A program made the translations under genes and the position numbers. Positions 1 to 5,368 of a stretch of 6,841 nucleotides of DNA are shown one piece after another. The stretch covers positions 1-6,841 of the forward strand of contig CAJLRT010000055.1 in assembly GCA_905209135.1 (NCBI GenBank), read 5' to 3'. Position 1 is the first letter of the stretch. Every line of letters starts with the position of its first letter. The notes beneath the pieces are model-generated. The model worked only from the letters and a program-made list of their open reading frames with translations, did no database searches and was not told the origin of the DNA. The stretch is from an uncultured Eubacteriales bacterium (GTDB lineage: Bacteria; Bacillota; Clostridia; Oscillospirales; UMGS1783).

Positions 1-17
1 GTTGCATACAAATAGGA

Positions 18-189
18 CTGGGGGAAAATATGCTGCGGCGCATCCTGTGGGGGGCGCGCCGGACACATATACTACGCCTGGTATGCATTCACCTCGTCCC
101 CCTCTGAAGTGAGCCCTGGCTCCCTTCACCTCCACCATATATTTTGGCAGGGAAAAGCCGATGCTTAAAGCATCGGCTTTTCCCTTTTT
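18..189 (+). ncRNA. Candidate structured non-coding RNA (family not recognised)
   Basis: No convincing protein is encoded in 1-150, but complementary segments nest around a common axis. Positions 18-20 and 25-32 can pair with 148-150 and 136-145 (closing stem, with an internal loop and a 2-nt bulge). Positions 47-53 pair with 129-135 (7 bp, one G-U), 61-64 with 96-99, and 106-114 fold onto 119-127 as a small hairpin with one mismatch. The closing stem ends at the base of the strong terminator at 150-189, as expected for a small RNA gene. A rod with a central bubble and a small hairpin on its 3' side resembles the 6S RNA layout, but the length is short and I recognise no family consensus. An alternative pairing of 4-9 with 81-86 competes, and the RNA may begin left of the window. 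I looked for tmRNA, SRP RNA and RNase P core motifs and found none. GC-rich DNA pairs by chance, so this is tentative. Confidence 0.3.
150..189 (+). terminator. Strong intrinsic terminator
   Basis: A perfect inverted repeat (arms 150-164 and 170-184, extendable by one T-A pair to leave a 3-nt loop) is followed directly by five T at 185-189. There is no T run on the other strand, so it works on + strand transcripts. It ends whatever transcript enters from the left: either the candidate RNA above or a gene outside the window. The ATG at 161 lies inside this hairpin, which rules it out as the start of the downstream gene. Confidence 0.88.
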
Positions 190-208
190 GGACTGCAGAC
201 AGTATATG

Positions 209-252
209 CGCCGGCCTGTAAAACGTTCACAGGACGGCGTTTTTTATTTTTT
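209..252 (+). terminator. Second, tandem intrinsic terminator
   Basis: Arms 209-219 and 229-239 form a 5+5 bp stem with one internal G/A mismatch and a 9-nt loop. The stem is followed by six T, one A, then six more T (240-252). It lies only about 20 bp after the first terminator, so it is either a back-up stop or an attenuator in the leader of the SpaA-repeat gene. With no evident promoter between the two, back-up termination is the simpler reading. Confidence 0.68.
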
Positions 253-286
253 CCCGCCCGGTCCGCACAAAAATACGGCGCGGCAA

Positions 287-292
287 TATGAT
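287..292 (+). promoter_or_regulatory. Possible -10 element for the SpaA-repeat gene
   Basis: TATGAT lies between the tandem terminators and the gene, where a promoter has to be if the gene is expressed independently. No good -35 hexamer is found 16-18 bp upstream, so this is weak. A small inverted repeat (TGCGG at 302-306, CCGCA at 312-316) lies in the presumed leader. Confidence 0.22.
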
Positions 293-328
293 GATATTAG
301 ATGCGGTAACGCCGCAAATGCTATGTCG

Positions 329-334
329 AAGGAG
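329..334 (+). promoter_or_regulatory. Ribosome binding site fixing the start at 344
   Basis: AAGGAG, an exact Shine-Dalgarno core, lies 9 nt before the ATG at 344. This start is preferred over upstream in-frame ATGs, which fall inside or just after the terminators and would add about 61 residues of non-conserved sequence. Confidence 0.8.
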
Positions 335-343
335 TCGTGCCAG

Positions 344-2395
344 ATGAATCCCCTTTCCCCATACGGACCCGGCCGCAACGACGGCGCCGGACACACGCGC
401 GCGCCGCGGGCGGGACGGCCGCAGAACAGCGCGCACTACCCGTTTATTTTCTCCGTGGCCGACGCGGAGACGGGCGCAGGCCTGCCGGACGCGGTATTTA
501 TGCTCACGGGCGCGGGAGGCTTTTCCGCCACTGCGAACGCCGGCTACGGCGGCGTTGTGGCATTCGCCCCGCTGCAGCCCGGAGAATACAGGCTGAAACA
601 GACGGCGGCGCCGCCGGGCTATCTGCCCGATATGCGTGCGTACACGGTGACGGTAAACCGGTTCGGCAGCGCAAACGTCGGCGACAGGCCTGCGCGCCTG
701 TTTCACATCCGCCTTGCGCGGGCGGACGGCGCGCTGCGCTTTACCGTCCGACATGCGGAGACCGGGCAGGGACTTGCCGGAGCCGTGTTCGACCTGATGT
801 GCGGCGACGCCGTCGTACAGAGCGCCGTATCCGGAAGCGGCGGCGAAGTGCTGTTTGAAGGACTGCGGCCGGGCGATTACCGGCTCGCCGAAGCCGCGCC
901 GCCGCCGGGGTTTTTGCCCATGCCGGACTGCGTACGGGTAAGCGTTTCAGCCGGCGGCGCGGCGGAGATGGGCGGCGGAGGCGCGCCGCAGACGATTGAG
1001 AACAGCCCGCGCCGGGCGGAGTTTTACTTCAACGTCGCCGACGCGGACAGCGGCCTGCCCGCCGCCGGCGTGCGCTATGCGCTGCTGGGCGAGGACGGCG
1101 CGGTACTGGATACGGCTGCATCCGATGCGGAGGGCTGCGTTACGTTCACAGCCGCGGCCGGGCGCTACACACTGCGCGAGACGGCGCGGGCGGACGCCGC
1201 AACAGCGGAGGACGCCGGCGGGTTTGCGGTTGTGGTGGACACTGCGGGCCGCGCATATATCGGCGGGCTGGAGGCGCAGCGGTTTACCGCGCGCAGCGCC
1301 AACCGCGCCGCCGTATACATATACAAGATAAGCGACGACGGCGCCGCGCTGTGCGGCGCGCAGTTCGGCCTAGTACAGGACGGCGTATGTACGCTGACGG
1401 CGGAAACCGGCGAGACGGGCGTATGCGCGCTGCCGCTGCCGCCGGCCGGCTCGTACACGCTGCTTGAGACGCGGCCGCCGGCCGGGTATATTCCCGCCCT
1501 GACCCTGCACGAGCTGACCCTCGGCGACGACGGCGCGGTCACGATTGACGGCACGCCGGGCAACACCCTGACGGTGCGGAACACCGCCCTGCCCTTCCAG
1601 CTCTATTTCGTAAAGGTGGACCCCGTCACCGGCTTTGGGCTGCAGGGCGCGGAATACGAACTGCTGGCAAACGGGAGGCCGGTGGCGGCCGCGGCTTCAG
1701 GCCGGGCCGGCGGCGTGTATTTCGGCCGGATTCCGGCCGGGGATTACGTTCTGCGCGAGACGGCGCCGCCGAGCGGCTATCTGCCGGACGCGGCGGCCTA
1801 TCCGGTCAGCGTGTCGGAGGCGGGCGCAGTGACCATCGCGGGCGCGCCTGCGGAGAATTTTTACATGCTGCGCCCCAGCGCGTTTCAGCTCTACGTCTGC
1901 CTGTCCGACACCGGCGGGGCCGCGCTGCACGGCGCGGTATATGAACTGCGCCAGCAGGGCGCGCGGGCCTATTCCGAACGCACGGACAGCGGCGGCTACG
2001 CAGTGTTCCGGGCGATTGCGCCGGGCGGCTACACGCTCGTACAGGCACAGGCGCCGGCTGGATTTGTGCCGGACTTCGCCGCCCGCCGCGTAGAGATCGG
2101 CGCGGACGGCAGCGTGGAGATTGACGGCGTACAGACGCCGCTTTTACAGGCGAGCGCGCAGCCGGTTCTGGAGCCGGACAGCGAGGCGGCCGGCGGGGAA
2201 ACCATACAGGCGACGGTGGTATACCGCTGCGGAGACACGGAGCTGGCGCGCAGCGCGATGGCCGTCCCCACGGGCGGGGACCTGACTGTCACGGCCGCGC
2301 CCTTTGCGGGTTACCGGCTTGTATCGGCCGACAGAGAGGTATACCGTGAGGTCACCCGCGCAATCACGCACGTTTTTGAATACGAACCCGTTTGA
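344..2395 (+). CDS. SpaA/Cna-B-like repeat protein with C-terminal MucBP-like domain
   Basis: The protein has 683 residues. After a Pro/Gly/Arg-rich, probably disordered N-terminus (1-32) come six tandem prealbumin-like domains at about 33-125, 130-222, 226-320, 322-415, 418-512 and 514-608. Each shows the family pattern: a first strand ending in D/H..TG, GAvF/Y.L, G.v.F, then PG.Y.L.ET.(P)PGY and a G..I-G tail. Residues 617-683 resemble a MucBP-type beta domain (VVYRCGD..., AGYRLV, FEY). In pilins and MSCRAMMs such domains are cell-surface stalks stabilised by Lys-Asn isopeptide bonds. Here only domain 4 keeps the full Lys/Glu/Asn set (K328, E375, N413). Domain 5 has Lys and Glu without the Asn, and the others have replaced the Lys with Val or Leu. 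There is no signal peptide, transmembrane segment, LPXTG motif or neighbouring sortase, and eight cysteines occur, which is unusual for a wall protein. The domain family is clear; location and function are unknown. The gene has its own leader behind two terminators and is probably monocistronic. Confidence 0.88.
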   Translation: MNPLSPYGPGRNDGAGHTRAPRAGRPQNSAHYPFIFSVADAETGAGLPDAVFMLTGAGGFSATANAGYGGVVAFAPLQPGEYRLKQTAAPPGYLPDMRAYTVTVNRFGSANVGDRPARLFHIRLARADGALRFTVRHAETGQGLAGAVFDLMCGDAVVQSAVSGSGGEVLFEGLRPGDYRLAEAAPPPGFLPMPDCVRVSVSAGGAAEMGGGGAPQTIENSPRRAEFYFNVADADSGLPAAGVRYALLGEDGAVLDTAASDAEGCVTFTAAAGRYTLRETARADAATAEDAGGFAVVVDTAGRAYIGGLEAQRFTARSANRAAVYIYKISDDGAALCGAQFGLVQDGVCTLTAETGETGVCALPLPPAGSYTLLETRPPAGYIPALTLHELTLGDDGAVTIDGTPGNTLTVRNTALPFQLYFVKVDPVTGFGLQGAEYELLANGRPVAAAASGRAGGVYFGRIPAGDYVLRETAPPSGYLPDAAAYPVSVSEAGAVTIAGAPAENFYMLRPSAFQLYVCLSDTGGAALHGAVYELRQQGARAYSERTDSGGYAVFRAIAPGGYTLVQAQAPAGFVPDFAARRVEIGADGSVEIDGVQTPLLQASAQPVLEPDSEAAGGETIQATVVYRCGDTELARSAMAVPTGGDLTVTAAPFAGYRLVSADREVYREVTRAITHVFEYEPV

Positions 2396-2407
2396 GCGCA
2401 GATTACC

Positions 2408-2433
2408 GGGCGCGGCGGCAGGCCGCCGCGCTC
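2408..2433 (+). other. GC-rich hairpin between the SpaA-repeat gene and mutY
   Basis: Arms 2410-2418 and 2423-2431 form a 9-bp perfect stem with a 4-nt loop, extendable by a G-U and a G-C pair. No T run follows, so it is not a canonical intrinsic terminator. It may still be the 3' end structure of the upstream mRNA. Its extended 3' arm touches the -35 element of the mutY promoter. Confidence 0.45.
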
Positions 2434-2460
2434 GACAGGGCGGGCGATCCATGATATAAT
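2432..2460 (+). promoter_or_regulatory. Strong sigma70-type extended -10 promoter of mutY
   Basis: The -35 hexamer TCGACA (2432-2437) matches the consensus at five of six positions. After an exact 17-bp spacer comes a perfect TATAAT (2455-2460), preceded by TG one base upstream (2452-2453, an extended -10). Transcription should begin near 2467, leaving a short AT-rich leader of about 26 nt before the mutY start. Confidence 0.82.
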
Positions 2461-2492
2461 CAATATATAAATATACGATTTTGGAGAAAAGC

Positions 2493-3602
2493 ATGCCGGA
2501 ATACAAGATGGAAGAGGACAGGCTCTACCGCGCCGCTGTGGAGCCGCTGCTCGCCTGGTACGCGGCGTCCGCGCGGACGCTGCCCTGGCGCGAAAACAGG
2601 GATCCGTACCGCGTGTGGGTATCGGAGATTATGCTGCAGCAGACGCGCGTGGAGGCCGTGCGCGCCTATTACCTGCGCTTTATGGAAACGTTCCCCGACG
2701 TATTCGCCCTGGCCGCCGCGTCCGAGGACGCGCTGCTCAAGGCCTGGGAGGGGCTGGGCTATTACTCCCGCGCCCGAAACCTGCAGAAGACGGCGCGCAT
2801 TGTGGCCGGGCAATACGGCGGCGCATTCCCCCGCAGCCGCGCCGCGCTGCTGGAGCTGCCCGGAATCGGCCCGTACACGGCCGGGGCGATCTGCTCGATC
2901 TGTTTTGAGCTGCCGGAGCCGGCGGTGGACGGCAACGTCCTGCGCGTCGCCGCCCGCCTGACCGAGCGGTTTGAACCCATGGAGCCGCTGAAAAACCAGA
3001 TCGCGGACAGGCTGCGCGCCGTTTATCCGGCGGGGCGCTGCGGCGACTTTACCCAGAGCCTCATGGAGCTGGGCGCCATGGTCTGCCTGCCCGGCGCGCC
3101 GCGCTGCGGGCAGTGCCCGCTCGCCCACCTGTGCGCGGCCCGCAGAAACGGGAGCGCGGCCCTGCTGCCCGTAATGCCCGAAAAGAAACCGCGCCGCACA
3201 GAGGCGCTGACCGTGTTCCTGTTGTGGGCGGACGGGAAGCTGGCGCTGCGGCGGCGGGCTGACGCGGGCCTGCTCGCCGGCATGTGGGAACCGCCCAATC
3301 TGCCGGGCACGCTTACGGAAGAGCAGGCGCGGCGCACGATTGCCGGCTGGGGGCTTGCGCTGTCCGAACTGCAGCCGCCTTTTTCCGCAAAGCATATTTT
3401 CACCCATGTGCAGTGGGACATGACCTGTTACACCGCCTTCTGCGCAGGTACGGACGGCGAGAGTGCGGACGGCGGGGGTGCGGCCTGCAAAGGTGCGGCC
3501 TGCAAAGGTGCGGCGGAGGGCTTTTTCTGGGCCGCGCCGGACGCGCTGCGGGACGAATACGCACTGCCCACCGCTTTTAAAAAACTGCTTGCGCATGGAT
3601 AA
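2493..3602 (+). CDS. mutY: A/G-specific adenine DNA glycosylase MutY
   Basis: This 369-residue base-excision repair enzyme removes adenine mispaired with 8-oxoguanine, preventing G:C to T:A transversions. The N-terminal HhH-GPD domain shows LPWR (30-33), the catalytic Glu in SEIMLQQT (E45), the helix-hairpin-helix LPGIGPYTAGA (122-132) and the catalytic Asp in VDGNV (D146). Four cysteines spaced C-x6-C-x2-C-x5-C (C198, C205, C208, C214) bind the [4Fe-4S] cluster. The C-terminal NUDIX-like domain (about 236-369) reads 8-oxoG and contains HIFTHVQW (301-308), the equivalent of the FSH loop. Length is typical. The ATG at 2493 is chosen because GGAG (2483-2486) lies 6 nt upstream; a TTG at 2481 in the same frame overlaps that site. 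The gene is transcribed alone from its promoter and converges on the thioesterase. A low-complexity insertion lies in the NUDIX-like domain (about 318-343). Confidence 0.97.
   Translation: MPEYKMEEDRLYRAAVEPLLAWYAASARTLPWRENRDPYRVWVSEIMLQQTRVEAVRAYYLRFMETFPDVFALAAASEDALLKAWEGLGYYSRARNLQKTARIVAGQYGGAFPRSRAALLELPGIGPYTAGAICSICFELPEPAVDGNVLRVAARLTERFEPMEPLKNQIADRLRAVYPAGRCGDFTQSLMELGAMVCLPGAPRCGQCPLAHLCAARRNGSAALLPVMPEKKPRRTEALTVFLLWADGKLALRRRADAGLLAGMWEPPNLPGTLTEEQARRTIAGWGLALSELQPPFSAKHIFTHVQWDMTCYTAFCAGTDGESADGGGAACKGAACKGAAEGFFWAAPDALRDEYALPTAFKKLLAHG
3477..3514 (+). repeat. In-frame 15-bp tandem repeat inside mutY
   Basis: Two identical 15-bp units (3477-3491 and 3492-3506) and the first 8 bp of a third encode repeated GAACK pentapeptides in the NUDIX-like part of MutY. 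The unit is a multiple of three, so copy-number change would keep the reading frame. Confidence 0.92.
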
Positions 3603-3650
3603 CCCGCCGCGGCAGGCCCGCGCCGCGCGGTATACTCTATAAACGCAAAC

Positions 3651-3681
3651 AAGCTCTATGTGTTTGAACATAGAGCTTTTT
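3651..3681. terminator. Intrinsic terminator between convergent mutY and thioesterase
   Basis: A perfect 10-bp stem (3651-3660 with 3669-3678) and an 8-nt loop are followed by a T run (3677-3681) on the + strand, 48 bp after the mutY stop. On the minus strand the same stem is followed by a looser T-rich stretch (TTGTTTGCGTTT), so it may also stop the thioesterase transcript. Confidence 0.85.
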
Positions 3682-3731
3682 CAATGCAGCATTCCCCCCT
3701 GAGCGGCCCGCACGCCCGCGCAGGCGCATAT

Positions 3732-4154
3732 TTATTCCGGACATCCGGCATCCAGGGCGTTTTCCAGAATACGATGCATGGCCGCATTTTCCTTTTTTAA
3801 GGAAAGAACCCGGCCATCCCGGAGAAAGCAATGCTTTGAAACGGCCGCCGCCACTTTTGTGCCGGTACGGCTGTTTTCCATCGTATAGCAGACCTCGAGC
3901 CGCACGCCCGTATATTTTGCGACCGTTACGCCAATGAGGATCTCATCCCCAAAAGTGCTTGGGCTCTGATAGTCAATGGACAAACCGACCACCGGAGAGA
4001 CAATCCCCATGGCTTCCACAGACTGAAAGGGCAGGCCAATGCTGTCCAGAAAGCCGATTCTCGCCTCTTCCATCCATTTGATATAGTTCGCGTGATGGGT
4101 AATGCCCATTTTGTCAGTTTCATAATACTGCACTGTTCGGCGATATTGATACAT
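3732..4154 (-). CDS. Hotdog-fold acyl-CoA thioesterase, YbgC/FcbC (4HBT) type
   Basis: This 140-residue cytosolic protein is of the usual length for single-domain hotdog thioesterases, which hydrolyse acyl-CoA or acyl-ACP thioesters, typically as tetramers. The signature near the N-terminus, YYETDKMGITHHANYIKWMEEAR (read in pieces: YETDKMG at 11-17, HHANYIKWMEEAR at 20-32), matches the family pattern Y..TD..G..yHaNY...ee.R. D14 is the expected active-site Asp. IDYQSP (60-65) fits the next conserved strand. The ATG at 4154 is chosen because of the Shine-Dalgarno sequence at 4164-4169; an upstream in-frame ATG at 4214 would start inside a terminator hairpin. The natural substrate cannot be told. 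With no operon partner in the window, a housekeeping role in clearing unwanted acyl-CoA is only a guess. Confidence 0.93.
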   Translation of the reverse strand: MYQYRRTVQYYETDKMGITHHANYIKWMEEARIGFLDSIGLPFQSVEAMGIVSPVVGLSIDYQSPSTFGDEILIGVTVAKYTGVRLEVCYTMENSRTGTKVAAAVSKHCFLRDGRVLSLKKENAAMHRILENALDAGCPE

Positions 4155-4163
4155 GTTTTCTGT

Positions 4164-4169
4164 CTCCTT
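4164..4169 (-). promoter_or_regulatory. Ribosome binding site of the thioesterase gene
   Basis: On the minus strand this reads AAGGAG, 9 nt before the ATG at 4154, which decides the start codon. Confidence 0.82.
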
Positions 4170-4172
4170 ACG

Positions 4173-4187
4173 GGCTCCCATGGAGCC
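4173..4187 (-). repeat. Short palindrome just upstream of the thioesterase RBS
   Basis: GGCTCC and GGAGCC (4173-4178 and 4182-4187) form a perfect 6-bp inverted repeat with a 3-nt loop. It lies 3 nt from the ribosome binding site and a few bases after the T run of the leader terminator on the minus strand. It could be an operator or an RNA hairpin near the RBS; no function can be assigned. Confidence 0.5.
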
Positions 4188-4193
4188 GACAAC

Positions 4194-4233
4194 AAAAAAA
4201 GTTCCCGCGCACACGGCTCAGATGCACGCGGGA
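4194..4233 (-). terminator. Intrinsic terminator or attenuator in the thioesterase leader (minus strand)
   Basis: Read on the minus strand, arms 4233-4223 and 4213-4203 form an 11-bp stem with two wobble pairs and a 9-nt loop. They are followed by AAC's complement side and seven T (4200-4194). It lies only about 40 bp before the thioesterase start. It therefore either ends transcripts coming through the hexamer repeat from the acyltransferase gene or acts as an attenuator of the thioesterase. I found no convincing promoter between it and the start codon. Confidence 0.7.
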
Positions 4234-4344
4234 CAAAGATGAAGGGGAGAAAAACGATGAAAAAAAGAACATCTTTATAGTACGCGTTATTTGCGAAGGC
4301 TGGATTACGGTTTTCTGATGATTTCCTGAATATTCTGTGAAAAC

Positions 4345-4642
4345 GGGGCACAGGCGCGGGCGCAGGCACAGGCGCAGGCGCAGGCACAGGCGTGGGCGCA
4401 GGCACAGGCGCAGGCGCGGGCGCAGGGCGCGGGCGCGGGCACAGGCGCGACGAGCGCAGGCGCGAGCGCGGGGCGCGGGCGCAGGCGCGGGGCGCGGGCA
4501 CAGGCACAGGCACAGGCACAGGCGCAGGCACAGGCGCGGGGCACAGGCGCAGGCGCAGGCGCGGGGCACAGGCACAGGCGCAGGCGCAGGCACTGGCGCG
4601 GGGCACAGGCACTGGCGCAGGCGCAGGCACAGACGCGGGGGC
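4345..4642. repeat. Degenerate GGCRCA hexanucleotide satellite
   Basis: About 298 bp consist almost only of 6-bp units GGCGCA, GGCACA or GGCGCG, with occasional 5- or 7-bp variants that shift the phase. The + strand has almost no T here (only a few isolated ones, for example at 4392 and 4594). It lies between the acyltransferase stop and the thioesterase leader. Because the units contain no stop codon, all frames stay open and give Ala-Gln, Gly-Ala/Thr, Arg-His, Pro-Ala/Val or Cys-Ala strings. None of these joins a recognisable domain, so I treat the block as non-coding. The gap around it (4155-4678) holds otherwise only the leader elements listed separately. Confidence 0.92.
4559..4632. repeat. 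Two 37-bp higher-order units within the hexamer array
   Basis: Positions 4559-4595 and 4596-4632 are two adjacent 37-bp units, each starting GCGCGGGGCACAGGCAC and differing at only two bases. A shorter 25-bp relative precedes them (about 4534-4558). The extra G in each unit makes it a non-multiple of six. This shows duplication of longer blocks on top of simple hexamer slippage. Confidence 0.8.
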
Positions 4643-4678
4643 CGTTGCGCTGTGCGACAAAAGCAGGCCGGCCTCCGG

Positions 4679-5368
4679 CTATGCCTCCGCCGTGCCGTAT
4701 GCGGCGGCCGCCGCCTGCACAAAATAGGCGTTTGCCCGGCTGCAGAGCCGCTTTGCGTCCAGTCCGTCCGGCTCTATCGGCGGGCCCACCTCGAACACCA
4801 GCCGCTCCCCTCTGCGGAACCGAAACGGCTCGAAGCGCAGAAACACCGGCAGCACGGGCGCGCCGCTGCGCACGGCAAACGTAAACGCGCCCTTCTGAAA
4901 AGGGCGCACGCCCCTGTATCCGCTCCAAAGCGCAACCTCCGGAAAGAACAGCACGGGCGCGCCGCCGCGCAGCAGGCCGTCCACCTCCGCAACAAAGCGC
5001 TTTGTGCCTGCGGCGGTCTCTGCAATCGGCAGGCCGCCGTAAGCGCGGATGAGCGGACCGAGCACGGGGATATCCATATTTTCAGTCAGCGTGACAAAGC
5101 GCGTTTTGCGCCAGCGGAACAGACAGCCGCAGATGGTGATGCAGTCGAGCGGGTGGACATGGTTCGCAACGACGACCACGCCGCGGCCCCGGACGCGCCG
5201 CACATGCTCCCTGCCCCGGATTTTATAGCCGCACCACAGTTTGGCAAGCACGGGAAGCAGCAGGCCCACGACCGCGCGCAGAACGCCGGCAAAAAAACGG
5301 TAAAACGGATTTTTGCTCTCGTAGATATAGCTGCCGTCAACCCGCCGGCGTCTGCGACGGTGGCGCAT
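4679..5368 (-). CDS. PlsC-type lysophospholipid/acylglycerol-phosphate acyltransferase
   Basis: A 229-residue membrane-associated acyltransferase of the family that transfers acyl groups from acyl-ACP, acyl-CoA or acyl-phosphate to a lysolipid such as 1-acylglycerol-3-phosphate. The catalytic HX4D motif is NHVHPLD (H70, D75). GGLPI (111-115) fits motif II. FPEVALWSGYRG (142-153) occupies the motif III position, with the Glu kept but without the usual G-T after it. PVLPVFLRFEP (171-181) fits motif IV. A hydrophobic stretch at about 25-45 should anchor or embed it in the membrane, preceded by a polyarginine run (4-9). ATG at 5368 is 12 nt from a GGAG; ATG at 5377 is in the same frame but only 3 nt from it, so the start is uncertain by three codons. 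Either start overlaps the glycosyltransferase end, suggesting translational coupling. A weak GC hairpin (4667-4679) overlaps the stop codon and has a short T run four bases beyond. The real acyl acceptor is unknown. Confidence 0.9.
   Translation of the reverse strand: MRHRRRRRRVDGSYIYESKNPFYRFFAGVLRAVVGLLLPVLAKLWCGYKIRGREHVRRVRGRGVVVVANHVHPLDCITICGCLFRWRKTRFVTLTENMDIPVLGPLIRAYGGLPIAETAAGTKRFVAEVDGLLRGGAPVLFFPEVALWSGYRGVRPFQKGAFTFAVRSGAPVLPVFLRFEPFRFRRGERLVFEVGPPIEPDGLDAKRLCSRANAYFVQAAAAAYGTAEA

Noticed and set aside
53..60. GGCGCGCC palindrome as a regulatory site
   Set aside because: Short GC palindromes are expected by chance in this base composition, and nothing around it supports a binding site.
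131..137. tRNA or tmRNA 3' end (CCACCA)
   Set aside because: No T-arm sequence or matching acceptor 5' strand is present; the motif is part of the proposed RNA stem.
161..343. 61-residue N-terminal extension of the SpaA-repeat protein from the ATG at 161
   Set aside because: The ATG lies within the first terminator hairpin, the second terminator follows, and the ATG at 344 has an exact AAGGAG at good spacing.
2460..3671. 403-codon minus-strand frame over mutY
   Set aside because: It is the antisense shadow of a gene with all MutY motifs; it contains no recognisable domain.
4345..4642. CRISPR array
   Set aside because: Units are contiguous 6-bp repeats without unique spacers, and no cas gene is near.
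4168..4928. Minus-strand frames with Pro-Ala-Val or Cys-Ala strings through the repeat
   Set aside because: They arise because the hexamer has no stop codons, switch frame with 5- and 7-bp units, and have no RBS or domain. A decayed Pro-rich linker cannot be excluded but is not supported.
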